From NCBI GenBank assembly GCA_947089145.1, contig CAMUJH010000013.1:1-64000 (forward strand): a stretch of DNA of 64,000 nucleotides, written 5' to 3'. This DNA comes from an uncultured Hungatella sp. (GTDB taxonomy: Bacteria; Bacillota; Clostridia; Lachnospirales; Lachnospiraceae). Shown here piece after piece: positions 52,175 to 60,882 of this stretch; position 1 is the stretch's first letter; every line of letters starts with the position of its first letter. The position numbers were made by a program, and so were the translations under genes. The notes below the pieces were generated by a model that saw nothing but the letters and a program-made list of their open reading frames with translations, had not been told where the DNA came from and did not search any database.

Positions 52175-52218
52175 GGGGAAGAGATGTGGTATAATCCACG
52201 TAGGCAATGAGCAGTGCG

Positions 52219-52281
52219 AAAAAAGGCAGGCAAAAAGATGCGTCGTGCTGGCACGTAAGCAGCTTTTTGCCTGCCTTTTTT
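52219..52281. terminator. Long perfect hairpin, terminator and possible mobile repeat
   Basis: AAAAAAGGCAGGCAAAAAG (52219-52237) pairs perfectly over 19 bp with CTTTTTGCCTGCCTTTTTT (52263-52281), and a CGTGC/GCACG mini-stem lies in the loop. T runs flank both strands. It ends the LysM gene and precedes the tandem repeats. Confidence 0.75.
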
Positions 52282-52300
52282 CATAGGGCGAAGCCCGTGA

Positions 52301-52708
52301 GCGAGATGGAGCGAAGCGGAATCGAGCGCACTGCGGAGTCGATGCCGCGATCCCCTGCTTTCAATGCGAAGATGGAGCGAAGCGGAATCGAGCATACCCA
52401 AAAGCGAAGATGGAGCGAAGCGGAATCGAGCATACCCAAAAGCGAAGATGGAGCGAAGCGAAATCGAGCATACCCAAAAGCGAAGATGGAGCGAAGCGAA
52501 ATCAAGCATACACACCCAAAAGCGGAGATGAAGCGAAGCGAAATCGAGCCCATCCAAAAGCGGAGATGAAGCGAAGCGAAATCAAGCCCGCCCCAAAAGC
52601 GGAGATGAAGCGAAGCGAAATCAAGCCCGCCCAAAAGCGGAGATGAAGCGAAGCGAAATCAAGCATACATACCCAAAAGCGAAGATAAAGCCAAGCGAAA
52701 TCAAGCCC
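52301..52708. repeat. 38-bp tandem repeat array, about nine copies
   Basis: Copies of a unit starting GCGAAGATGGAGCGAAGCG and ending AAAAGC begin at 52366, 52404, 52442, 52480, 52522, 52560, 52599, 52637 and 52679, with a diverged copy at 52301. Spacing is 38 bp, with 39- and 42-bp steps where the AC-rich joint is longer. Later copies drift (GGAGCG to GAAGCG, TCGAGC to TCAAGC). Frames run through it on both strands but encode only the repeat, so it is not a gene. It fills the gap 52175-52734. Confidence 0.9.
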
Positions 52709-52734
52709 ACCCCCCACAACGGAGAACCAAAGAT

Positions 52735-54012
52735 ATGACAGACATGAGTTCCATGAGCAGAGAATCCAGAAAAAAGCAGCTGCGCAGCCGCATCATTACC
52801 TCCGGCGCTCCGCGCCCCCAGCCCTCTCAGGAAGACGACAGCGAGCAGATCATCCAAAAAGCCGAAAGCCGTACGCGCCGCCGGCACCTGATCCTGTTCC
52901 TGGCTGTCATAATCCTGATTGCCGCTGCCGTTATCACTTATTACTGGTATAACCGCAGCTACCAATACAAAGAAGCCTCCGTAGTCTGGGAGAGACAGTT
53001 TGAGAGGGACGATGCCGGCTTCGTCGCATTTGAACGTTTCGGTGACAACATGATAAAATACAGCAAAGACGGCGCCTCCTATATAGATGCCAGGGGAAAA
53101 GATGTCTGGATACAGTCCTACGAGATGCGTTCCCCAATCATAGCAGTGAACGGAGACTATGCTGCCATAGCTGACCAGCAGGGAAATACCATACAGATTT
53201 TTAACAAAGACGGCATATTAGGGACAGCTACCACAGAGATGCCCATTATAAAGGTTACTATATCAGCCAAAGGTCTGGTGGCAGCGATCCTCCAGTCTTC
53301 AACAGCCAGTCACATTTACTACTACACCAAAGAGGGAACGCGCCTTAAACTGGAAATCACCTGTTTTTTAAACGGAGAAATCGGCCATCCCTTAGACATC
53401 AGCCTGTCACCTGACGGAACCCTGCTTATGGGTTCCTACATTTATCTGAAAGGCGGCCAGCTGAAAAACCGCGTGGCATTTTACAACTTCTCTGAGGTGG
53501 GAAAAAATCTCTCCACCCGTATGGTAGGCGGTTTTCACGAGATGTATGACAGCAGCATGATACCTAAAGTGTGCTACTTAGACAGCGTCTATTCCGTAGC
53601 GTTTGCCGACAACAGCATTTCCTTTTACAGTTCCCTTGACGTCATGTCGCCGGAACTTTTAAAACAGGTTCTTATAGAAGAAGAGATCAAAACCGTTTTT
53701 TACGGGGAGAACTATGCAGGCGTTATAGTGGAATCTGTTACCGGGGAATATGATTATCGTCTGGATCTGTATTCTAAGGAAGGAAATCACATATTTAGCA
53801 AAGAATTTAGCTATGACTATGAACACGTAGATATTGACGGGGATAATATCTTTTTGTATAATGAAGACTCATGTAGGATATATAACCGTTTTGGCAATTT
53901 AAAATACGAAGGTACATTTGACTTCCCGATTTCCGGAATGGGCAATGGCGGTTTCCCCAACCAGATTATTGCCGTCGGACCTCAGGTAATCAAAGAGATA
54001 AAATTACACTAG
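52735..54012 (+). CDS. DUF5711-type membrane protein with beta-propeller-like domain
   Basis: This 425-residue protein has a basic cytoplasmic N terminus (1-50), one span (51-70) and an external domain of about 350 residues with repeated strand-turn units ([43 protein letters not shown]) like a beta-propeller. That fits the DUF5711 family of Clostridia, whose role is unknown. GGAGAA precedes the ATG. It ends 13 bases before transketolase. Confidence 0.8.
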   Translation: MTDMSSMSRESRKKQLRSRIITSGAPRPQPSQEDDSEQIIQKAESRTRRRHLILFLAVIILIAAAVITYYWYNRSYQYKEASVVWERQFERDDAGFVAFERFGDNMIKYSKDGASYIDARGKDVWIQSYEMRSPIIAVNGDYAAIADQQGNTIQIFNKDGILGTATTEMPIIKVTISAKGLVAAILQSSTASHIYYYTKEGTRLKLEITCFLNGEIGHPLDISLSPDGTLLMGSYIYLKGGQLKNRVAFYNFSEVGKNLSTRMVGGFHEMYDSSMIPKVCYLDSVYSVAFADNSISFYSSLDVMSPELLKQVLIEEEIKTVFYGENYAGVIVESVTGEYDYRLDLYSKEGNHIFSKEFSYDYEHVDIDGDNIFLYNEDSCRIYNRFGNLKYEGTFDFPISGMGNGGFPNQIIAVGPQVIKEIKLH

Positions 54013-54025
54013 GAGGCTATCACAA

Positions 54026-56008
54026 ATGAAAGAGATTGAACAGCTGTCCATAAACACCATCCGGACCCTTTCCGCCGATGCGATTCAGAGGGCAAACTCC
54101 GGCCACCCAGGTCTTCCTCTGGGGGCGGCGCCTATGGGTTACGAATTATGGGCAAATCACATGAACCATAACCCGGCAGATCCGGAGTGGCCCAATCGGG
54201 ACAGGTTCATACTGTCTGGCGGGCATGGCTCTATGCTTTTGTACTCTCTGCTCCATCTGTTTGGCTACGGTAATTTGTCACTTGAAGATATAAAAAACTT
54301 CCGCCAGCTGGGGTCTTCCACCCCGGGACATCCGGAATACGGATGCACGCCAGGCGTGGAAGCTACCACGGGACCCTTGGGCGCAGGCATGGGAATGGCA
54401 GTGGGAATGGCCATGGCAGAGGCCCATCTGGCTGCAGTATTCAATAAAGAAGACTATCCGGTAGTAGACCATTACACCTATGTTCTGGGCGGTGATGGCT
54501 GTATGATGGAGGGGATTTCCTATGAGGCATTTTCCCTTGCAGGCACCATGGGCCTTCACAAGCTGATTGTTTTATACGATTCCAACCGGATTTCCATTGA
54601 GGGAAGCACGGATCTGGCTTTTACGGAGGACGTAAGCGCCCGCATGGCAGCCCTGGGATTTCAGACGCTTACTGTAGAAGACGGCAATGATCTGGAGGCT
54701 ATCAGCTCTGCCATTGAGCAGGCAAAAGCAGATACCCGGAGGCCATCCTTTATTACCGTAAAGACTGAGATCGGCTATGGCTGCCCGGCCAAGCAGGGCA
54801 AGGCCAGCGCCCACGGAGAGCCTTTAGGCGCAGATAATGTGGCGGCTTTAAAAGAAAACCTTCAGTGGCCCTCCAAAGAGGATTTCTTTGTCCCTCAGGA
54901 GGTTTACGATCACTTCGCGCGCATAGCCGAAGACAAAGCAGAAACCGAGGCGGCATGGAACGTGATGTTTGCCGCCTATTGTCAGGAATACCCGGAGATG
55001 GAAGAGCTGTGGGCCCGGTATCATAACACTGAGGCCGGACTTCAGTTTGAGAATGATCAGCAGTTTTGGATCAAAGCCCAAAAGCCGGAGGCTACCAGAA
55101 GCCTTTCCGGAAAAATCTTAAATTATATGGCGGGCAAACTGCCGAACTTGTTTGGCGGTTCTGCAGACTTAGCTCCGTCCAATAAGACCACCATGGCAGG
55201 GAAAGGTGACTTTACCAGAGACACTCCTGAGGGATGCAATATCCATTTCGGCGTGCGGGAACTTGCCATGACTGCCATTGGCAACGGCATAAGCCTTCAT
55301 GGAGGACTTCGGCCATATGTAGCCACATTCTTTGTATTCAGTGATTACATGAAGCCTATGGCCAGGCTGTCAGCCCTTATGCAGGTGCCGCTTATCTACG
55401 TGCTTACCCATGACAGCATCGGAGTAGGCGAAGACGGGCCTACCCATGAGCCTATAGAGCATTTGTCCATGCTGAGGGCTATCCCAAATTTCCATGTATT
55501 TCGTCCCTGTGATTCCATAGAGACGGCTGCGGCATGGTACAGCGCCATAACATCCAGGAAAACTCCCACGGCTTTGGTTCTCACCAGACAGAACCTGGAC
55601 CCGGTGGAGGGCACATCAAGAGATGCGCTGAAGGGCGGCTATATCTTGTCTGACTGCCAGGGAACGCCGGAGGTGATCCTTATGGCCAGCGGTTCCGAGG
55701 TAAACCTTGCTCTTAAAGCCAAGGCGGTTCTGGAGGCAGAAGGAAGAAAAATCCGCGTGGTATCCATGCCGTGCATGGATCTGTTTGAGGAGCAGCCTGC
55801 TGAGTACAGGGAGGCTGTGCTTCCCAAATCCGTGAGGAAGAGGGTTGCCATCGAGGCTGCCGGTGATTTCGGGTGGGGCAGCTACACTGGATTGGACGGC
55901 GCCTGCGTGATCATGAAGGGATTTGGCGCCAGCGGCCCGGCAGGGCAATTATTTGAGCATTTCGGATTCACAGTGGAGCATGTGGTAGAGACGGTAAAAT
56001 CTCTGTAA
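54026..56008 (+). CDS. tkt: Transketolase
   Basis: This 660-residue enzyme moves two-carbon units in the non-oxidative pentose phosphate pathway. The N-terminal [18 protein letters not shown], the thiamine diphosphate motif [13 protein letters not shown] and its following Asn-containing stretch YDSNRIS, and the central [20 protein letters not shown] are all present. AGGAGG precedes the ATG. Length is standard. Confidence 0.97.
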   Translation: MKEIEQLSINTIRTLSADAIQRANSGHPGLPLGAAPMGYELWANHMNHNPADPEWPNRDRFILSGGHGSMLLYSLLHLFGYGNLSLEDIKNFRQLGSSTPGHPEYGCTPGVEATTGPLGAGMGMAVGMAMAEAHLAAVFNKEDYPVVDHYTYVLGGDGCMMEGISYEAFSLAGTMGLHKLIVLYDSNRISIEGSTDLAFTEDVSARMAALGFQTLTVEDGNDLEAISSAIEQAKADTRRPSFITVKTEIGYGCPAKQGKASAHGEPLGADNVAALKENLQWPSKEDFFVPQEVYDHFARIAEDKAETEAAWNVMFAAYCQEYPEMEELWARYHNTEAGLQFENDQQFWIKAQKPEATRSLSGKILNYMAGKLPNLFGGSADLAPSNKTTMAGKGDFTRDTPEGCNIHFGVRELAMTAIGNGISLHGGLRPYVATFFVFSDYMKPMARLSALMQVPLIYVLTHDSIGVGEDGPTHEPIEHLSMLRAIPNFHVFRPCDSIETAAAWYSAITSRKTPTALVLTRQNLDPVEGTSRDALKGGYILSDCQGTPEVILMASGSEVNLALKAKAVLEAEGRKIRVVSMPCMDLFEEQPAEYREAVLPKSVRKRVAIEAAGDFGWGSYTGLDGACVIMKGFGASGPAGQLFEHFGFTVEHVVETVKSL

Positions 56009-56025
56009 ACCGGATCTGGAAAAAT

Positions 56026-56074
56026 AAAAGGAATGAACTTGCGTATTACACTTGCACAGTTCATTCCTTTTGTT
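56026..56074 (+). terminator. Terminator after transketolase
   Basis: AAAAGGAATGAACT pairs perfectly with AGTTCATTCCTTTT, followed by TGTTG. A-rich sequence on the other side would let it act in both directions. Confidence 0.8.
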
Positions 56075-56123
56075 GTAAACTATATAAGAAATATACACAA
56101 AAATACATAAAGGAGAGGAAAAA

Positions 56124-57071
56124 ATGGGGAAGAAATGTATCGGAGTTGATGTGGGAGGAACCAGCGTTAAATTGGGATTGTTTGAGACTACCGGGGAATT
56201 GGTGAAAAAGTGGGAGATCCCTACCAGAAAGGAAGAAGGCGGAAAATACATTATCGGCGATATTGCTGACTCTATCCTTCATCACGTCCTGGCTCAGGAG
56301 AATGTTTCTTTTAAAGACATAGAAGGCGTGGGCATGGGAGTTCCGGGACCGGTAATGCCAGACGGATATGTGGAAGTCTGCGTGAATCTTGGCTGGAGAG
56401 AAAAATACCCGGCAAAAGAACTGAGCGATCTTTTGGAGGGGCTTCCCGTAAAGTGCGGTAATGATGCCAACGTGGCGGCTCTGGGAGAGATGTGGCAAGG
56501 CGGCGGAAAAGGCTACACGGATATTGTTATGATAACCTTGGGAACCGGCGTAGGCGGCGGCGTGATTATTGATGAGCAGATTATAACCGGAAAGCACGGC
56601 TTAGGCGGAGAGATTGGCCATATCCATGTAAGAGACGAAGAGACAGAGCACTGCAACTGCGGCGGCGTAGGATGCCTGGAGCAGGTTGCCTCCGCGACGG
56701 GCATTGCAAGAGAGGCCAGAAGAAAGATGGCAGCCGCTGACACCCCATCGGTTCTGCGGGAAGCCGGAGATCAGGTAACAGCCAAGGATGTGCTGGATGC
56801 TGCAAAAGCGGGAGACGTTTTGGCACTGGAGGTTATGGAAGTTGTGGGACATTATTTGGGAGTGGCCCTGGCTTCCCTGGCTCTTACCGTTGACCCGCAG
56901 ATGTTCGTTATCGGCGGCGGCGTATCCAAGGCAGGCCAGTACCTGGTGGAAGTGATTAACCGCCATTATGCTCAGTATATGCCTATTTCCGAGAACAGAG
57001 GGACCATTGGCCTTGCAAAGCTGGGCAATGACGCAGGAATCTATGGCGCGGCCAGGTTAGTGTTAGGGTAA
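56124..57071 (+). CDS. ROK-family glucokinase
   Basis: This 315-residue kinase phosphorylates glucose with ATP. It has the phosphate loop GVDVGGTSVKLGLF, the catalytic Asp in KCGNDANVAALGE, GTGVGGG and the zinc site CNCGGVGCLEQVAS typical of ROK kinases. AAGGAGAGG precedes the ATG. Near it in the window are phosphoglucose isomerase and transketolase, so glucose from outside the PTS can enter glycolysis here. Confidence 0.93.
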   Translation: MGKKCIGVDVGGTSVKLGLFETTGELVKKWEIPTRKEEGGKYIIGDIADSILHHVLAQENVSFKDIEGVGMGVPGPVMPDGYVEVCVNLGWREKYPAKELSDLLEGLPVKCGNDANVAALGEMWQGGGKGYTDIVMITLGTGVGGGVIIDEQIITGKHGLGGEIGHIHVRDEETEHCNCGGVGCLEQVASATGIAREARRKMAAADTPSVLREAGDQVTAKDVLDAAKAGDVLALEVMEVVGHYLGVALASLALTVDPQMFVIGGGVSKAGQYLVEVINRHYAQYMPISENRGTIGLAKLGNDAGIYGAARLVLG

Positions 57072-57093
57072 TATAAGCCTCAGGAAAGAGGAG

Positions 57094-57122
57094 ACCCCGG
57101 TTGTCTGCCAACCGGGGTAATT
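57094..57122 (+). terminator. Hairpin after glucokinase
   Basis: ACCCCGGTTG pairs perfectly with CAACCGGGGT around a 5-base loop. The following bases are AT-rich but lack a clean T run, so it is a probable terminator. Confidence 0.6.
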
Positions 57123-57155
57123 ATGAAAATCTATGTGCAAATTGACGATGTAAGA

Positions 57156-57228
57156 GTTGCATGCTGCAACTTTCTTATACAAATACTATAAAAAATGCAT
57201 GTGAATAGATTGTGAACAAGATGTAAAT
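57156..57228 (+). promoter_or_regulatory. Palindrome and direct repeats ahead of the pyrophosphatase
   Basis: GTTGCA-TGC-TGCAAC (57156-57170) is a perfect palindrome. It is followed by a TATAAA (57187-57192) and two direct repeats of AATAGATTxTGAA near 57203 and 57223. These could be regulator sites; no protein can be named. Confidence 0.35.
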
Positions 57229-57253
57229 AGATTATGAAAACCTGGGAGGGACT

Positions 57254-58924
57254 ATGGCTGAATATGATAAGAAAAAGACCATTGTAATCGGACACAAGAA
57301 TCCTGATACGGATTCTATCTGTTCCGCCATCTGTTATGCAAATCTGAAAAATAAGGCCACCGGTTTGGAATTTCAGCCCGGAAGAGCAGGTCAGGTAAAC
57401 GAAGAGACGCAGTTTGTGCTGGACTATTTCGGGGTGGAGGCGCCTAAACTGATTGAACATGTAAAGACACAGGTGCGGGACATTGAGATCCGGGAAACAA
57501 AAGGGGTTAAGAAAAATATTTCCCTGAAAAAGGCGTGGAATATTATGCAGGCAGCCAACGCGGTGACGCTTCCGGCAGTGACAGAGGACGGTGCGCTGGA
57601 GGGCCTGATTACGGTAGGCGATATTACCAAGTCCTATATGAATGTGTATGACAGCAGCATCCTGTCCAAGGCAAACACCCAGTACTCCAATATAATCGAA
57701 ACCGTGGAGGGGGATCTGGTTGTAGGCGATGCCAATGCTTATTTTAGTGAAGGAAAAGTGCTGATTGCAGCAGCTAACCCGGATCTGATGGAGTATTACA
57801 TCAATAAAAACGATTTGGTGATTCTTGGGAACCGCTATGAGTCCCAGCTGTGCGCCATAGAGATGGAGGCAGCCTGCATTATTGTCTGCGAAGGGGCAGG
57901 CGTGTCCATGACCATCAAGAAGCTGGCCCAGGAACGGGGATGCACGGTAATCGCCACTGCCTATGATACCTACACCGTGGCCCGCCTTGTAAACCAGAGC
58001 ATGCCCATCAGCTACTTTATGAAAACAGAAAATCTGGTTACGTTTGAGGACAGCGACATCATTGACGAGATAAAAGATGTTATGGCCAGCAAACGTTTCA
58101 GAGATTTTCCGATTTTGGACAAGAACGGAAAATACAAAGGGATGATTTCCCGCCGGAATCTTTTGGGCGCCCAGGGAAAGATGCTGATTTTAGTAGACCA
58201 TAACGAAAAAACCCAGGCTGTAGACGGGGTGGAAAATGCCAGGATTATGGAGATCATTGATCACCACCGGCTGGGAACCATTGAAACCATATCGCCTGTG
58301 TTTTTCCGGAACCAGCCTCTTGGCTGTACGGCAACCATTGTGTATCAGATGTATCAGGAGGCAGGGATTGCCGTGGACAAAACCATTGCCGGCCTGCTGT
58401 GCAGCGCCATTATCTCTGATACGCTGCTGTTCCGTTCGCCTACCTGCACAGAGGTAGATAAGAAGACTGCCATGGAACTGGCCGGGATCGCAGGAATCCA
58501 GCTGGAAGAGTATGCCAGGGAAATGTTTACTGCTGGAAGTAATCTAAAAAGCAAGACGGACGAGGAAATTTTCTATCAGGATTTCAAGCGCTTTACTGCG
58601 GGAAAGGTATCATTTGGTGTAGGGCAGCTGAGTTCTCTCAACGAGCAGGAACTGGATACGCTGAAAGACCGTCTCCTTGTGTACATTACGGAAGCCCATA
58701 AGCATCAGCGGGGGGTGGATATGATGTTCTTTATGCTGACCAACATTCTGGACGAATCCACCATGCTTATTTGCGAAGGGAACGGGGCTAAGAAGATGAT
58801 CCTGGGCGCATTCCACATTGAGGATGACGGTCAGGACGGCAGGAGCAGCGTGGTAAAACTCCCAGGCGTGGTATCCAGGAAGAAACAGCTGATACCTGCC
58901 ATTGGCATGGCGCTGCAGGCGTAG
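57254..58924 (+). CDS. Manganese-dependent inorganic pyrophosphatase with CBS and DRTGG domains
   Basis: This 556-residue protein is a family II pyrophosphatase of the regulated kind. The N-terminal DHH part has GHKNPDTDSICSAICY; an inserted CBS pair (about 75-130 and 250-305) flanks a DRTGG domain, then come the catalytic VDHNE and IIDHHRLG, and a C-terminal DHHA2 domain. CBS pairs bind adenine nucleotides and tune activity; DRTGG may bind diadenosine polyphosphates. GGGAGGG precedes the ATG. Length matches this subclass. Confidence 0.92.
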   Translation: MAEYDKKKTIVIGHKNPDTDSICSAICYANLKNKATGLEFQPGRAGQVNEETQFVLDYFGVEAPKLIEHVKTQVRDIEIRETKGVKKNISLKKAWNIMQAANAVTLPAVTEDGALEGLITVGDITKSYMNVYDSSILSKANTQYSNIIETVEGDLVVGDANAYFSEGKVLIAAANPDLMEYYINKNDLVILGNRYESQLCAIEMEAACIIVCEGAGVSMTIKKLAQERGCTVIATAYDTYTVARLVNQSMPISYFMKTENLVTFEDSDIIDEIKDVMASKRFRDFPILDKNGKYKGMISRRNLLGAQGKMLILVDHNEKTQAVDGVENARIMEIIDHHRLGTIETISPVFFRNQPLGCTATIVYQMYQEAGIAVDKTIAGLLCSAIISDTLLFRSPTCTEVDKKTAMELAGIAGIQLEEYAREMFTAGSNLKSKTDEEIFYQDFKRFTAGKVSFGVGQLSSLNEQELDTLKDRLLVYITEAHKHQRGVDMMFFMLTNILDESTMLICEGNGAKKMILGAFHIEDDGQDGRSSVVKLPGVVSRKKQLIPAIGMALQA

Positions 58925-58961
58925 GCAGTACGGACAGTGAAAAAAACCAGGAGGATAGATT

Positions 58962-59240
58962 ATGACTTTTATATACCCGGCAGTCTTTACCCCCCATAAA
59001 GAATCTCCAGGATATCATGCCTATTTTCCGGATCTGGAGGGATGCGAGGCAGACGGCCCTGATCTGGAAGACGCCATGGACAATGCAAAGGAGGCGGCCT
59101 ACAACTGGATTTGCGTGGAACTGGAAGAGGAACTGGTGGAATTACCGGAAGTAAGCCATGAAGAAGATCTTGAACTTCAAGAGGGAGAATTTGTGCGGCA
59201 GATGATGATCGTGGTGAAACTGATGCCGGATAATGATTAA
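58962..59240 (+). CDS. Solitary HicB-family protein
   Basis: This 92-residue protein has the HicB RNase H-like fold pattern: YPAVFTPHKESPGYHAYFPD, then LEGCEADGPDLEDAMDNAKE and a C-terminal strand. It lacks a DNA-binding tail, and no HicA toxin is visible on either side. Its stop is directly followed by the ATG of the flavin reductase gene. Such orphans are common in Clostridia and may have a role apart from toxin control. CAGGAGG precedes the ATG. Confidence 0.8.
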   Translation: MTFIYPAVFTPHKESPGYHAYFPDLEGCEADGPDLEDAMDNAKEAAYNWICVELEEELVELPEVSHEEDLELQEGEFVRQMMIVVKLMPDND

Positions 59241-59843
59241 ATGAGGACAGAAGGTGCAGCGGTGGAACATTTGAAAGAAGCATGGAAGCCGGGAAATATG
59301 CTGTATCCCGTTCCGGCGGTTATGGTCAGCTGCGGGCGTGCGGGCGAAAAGCCCAATATTATTACCGTGGCATGGGCGGGAACGGTCTGCTCAGACCCGG
59401 TGATGGTATCAATTTCCGTCAGAAAACAGCGGTATAGTTACGGCATCATAAAAGATACCAGGGAGTTCGCAGTAAACCTGGTGACAAAAGACCTGGTTTA
59501 CGCTGCAGATTACTGCGGCGTGAAATCAGGAAAAGACACAGATAAATTTAATGATATGCACCTGACGCCTTCGGAGTCCGTCTGTATTCAGGCTCCAGGG
59601 ATAGCAGAAAGCCCGGTGAACCTGGAATGCCGGGTTCGTCAGATCATAGAGCTGGGGAGCCACGACATGTTCCTGGCAGAGGTTGCCGGCGTGACAGTTG
59701 ACAAAGAGCGGATCGATGTAAAAGGCCGATTCCATCTCAATGATGCCGGCCTGGTGGCTTATTCCCACGGCGAATACTTTCTCCTAGGGGAAAAGCTGGG
59801 GAAGTTCGGGTATTCTGTTCAGAAGAGAGGAAGACGGAAATGA
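59241..59843 (+). CDS. Flavin reductase-like FMN-binding protein
   Basis: This 200-residue protein has a split-barrel flavin reductase domain with PNIITVAWAGTVCSDPVMVS, REFAVNLVT and HDMFLAEVAGV. It probably binds FMN and reduces or transfers electrons; the partner is unknown. The ATG at 59241 abuts the HicB stop; the ribosome binding site is weak, so translation is probably coupled. It overlaps the kinase gene by 4 bases (ATGA). Confidence 0.85.
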   Translation: MRTEGAAVEHLKEAWKPGNMLYPVPAVMVSCGRAGEKPNIITVAWAGTVCSDPVMVSISVRKQRYSYGIIKDTREFAVNLVTKDLVYAADYCGVKSGKDTDKFNDMHLTPSESVCIQAPGIAESPVNLECRVRQIIELGSHDMFLAEVAGVTVDKERIDVKGRFHLNDAGLVAYSHGEYFLLGEKLGKFGYSVQKRGRRK

Positions 59844-60355
59844 CAAGAAAAGACAGAAATTATACATTGGTGGGGATGCCGGCTTCCGGGAAAAGTACAG
59901 TGGGCGTACTTTTGGCGAAACGCATTGGATTTTCTTTTGTGGATGTGGATATTGTGATTCAGGAAAAGGAAAAAAGGCTGCTGAAAGAGATCATTGCCCA
60001 AGAGGGCCTGGAAGGGTTTATGGCGGTGGAAAACCGGATCAATGCTTCCCTGGATGTGGATTTGTCGGTGATTGCACCAGGGGGAAGCGTAATATACGGA
60101 AAAGAGGCCATGGAGCATCTGAAAGAGATCAGCACCATTGTCTATTTGAAACTGAGCTATGAGGATGTAAAAGCCCGTCTCGGCAATCTGGTGGATCGGG
60201 GCGTGGTTTTGAAGGAAGGCATGACTCTTCTGGATCTGTACAAGGAACGAGTGCCTTATTATGAAAAGTATGCGGATATAACCGTGGATGAGACAGGGCA
60301 GACTGCGGGGCAGACGGTAGATTATCTGCGGAAGATTATAGAACAGCGGCTGTAA
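59840..60355 (+). CDS. Shikimate kinase-like protein
   Basis: This 171-residue P-loop kinase has Walker A GMPASGKST (12-20) and FVDVDIVIQEKE, where shikimate kinase binds substrate with Asp. It departs from classical AroK: the GGG loop reads APGGSVIYG, and the Phe-Arg pair before the helix is FMAVENR. The lid DRGVVLK is present. It may be a Clostridial variant of AroK or a related small-molecule kinase. GAAGACGG is a weak site ahead of the ATG; ATGA overlap suggests coupling. Confidence 0.7.
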   Translation: MTRKDRNYTLVGMPASGKSTVGVLLAKRIGFSFVDVDIVIQEKEKRLLKEIIAQEGLEGFMAVENRINASLDVDLSVIAPGGSVIYGKEAMEHLKEISTIVYLKLSYEDVKARLGNLVDRGVVLKEGMTLLDLYKERVPYYEKYADITVDETGQTAGQTVDYLRKIIEQRL

Positions 60356-60361
60356 AGAAAA

Positions 60362-60407
60362 GGCGGAAAAGGAGGATGTCTGCTCTCCTCTTCCGCCATT
60401 TTTTTAC
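60362..60407. terminator. Bidirectional terminator between convergent genes
   Basis: GGCGGAA-AGGAG pairs with CTCCT-TTCCGCC (one-base offsets), followed by seven Ts on the + strand and A-rich sequence on the other side. It closes both the kinase gene and the - strand membrane protein gene. Confidence 0.8.
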
Positions 60408-60880
60408 AGCATTTCCATATAAGCCAAAACCTTGTCTAAGAGTTCTAAGCCGTAATGAAGGGCAACAGCCAGAATGGCCAGAGACAAAAGGAGGAACACC
60501 AGCTTGTAAAGCAAATACGCTTTTGCAAAATCTCTCCTGGGACCCTTTGAACGGCTGCATGCCAGAACCGCCAGATAGATCCAGCCAATAATGGGGATAT
60601 TCATACACATCAATGTAACAAACCAATGGCGGACAGGAACCGAAGAAGAGACGGCGTCTGATGACTTCGGCTTTTTTTTATCTCTGGATTTGGGTCCCTT
60701 TGCCTTTTGAGGAATGCCGTCAGCAGGGGAATCAGAGCCTGCGCTCTCCTCAGGGGTCGGGACCTTGCCGCCGGAACCGTCAAGACCTTCAGCAGAGGCA
60801 GTCGGAGACAATTCCGGATCGCCGGAAGGGACCAGGCCGGATTCAATATGATGTTCGTTTTGTAATGATTTGTTTTCCAC
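60404..60880 (-). CDS. Small membrane protein behind the penicillin-binding protein gene
   Basis: This 158-residue protein has a Ser/Pro/Glu/Lys-rich, disordered N-terminal 80 residues and two hydrophobic segments (about 87-107, FVTLMCMNIPIIGWIYLAVL, and about 122-144). The start is a GTG with GGGAGG 8 bases ahead; other in-frame starts lie inside the upstream gene. It starts 2 bases after the penicillin-binding protein stop, so it is coupled. No family is recognised; it may be a partner of that enzyme. Confidence 0.65.
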   Translation of the reverse strand: MENKSLQNEHHIESGLVPSGDPELSPTASAEGLDGSGGKVPTPEESAGSDSPADGIPQKAKGPKSRDKKKPKSSDAVSSSVPVRHWFVTLMCMNIPIIGWIYLAVLACSRSKGPRRDFAKAYLLYKLVFLLLSLAILAVALHYGLELLDKVLAYMEML

Positions 60881-60882
60881 TG

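Noticed and set aside
52301..52708. CRISPR array.
   Set aside because: The copies follow each other directly and drift along the array. There are no unique spacers between identical repeats, and no cas genes in the window.
52207..52717. Several open frames in both directions across the tandem repeats.
   Set aside because: All encode only the repeated unit in different frames, an effect of a repeat without stop codons. No ribosome binding sites are seen.
59241..59843. A HicA toxin partner for the HicB gene.
   Set aside because: The adjacent gene is a 200-residue flavin reductase-like protein, far larger than HicA and without its dsRNA-binding fold pattern.
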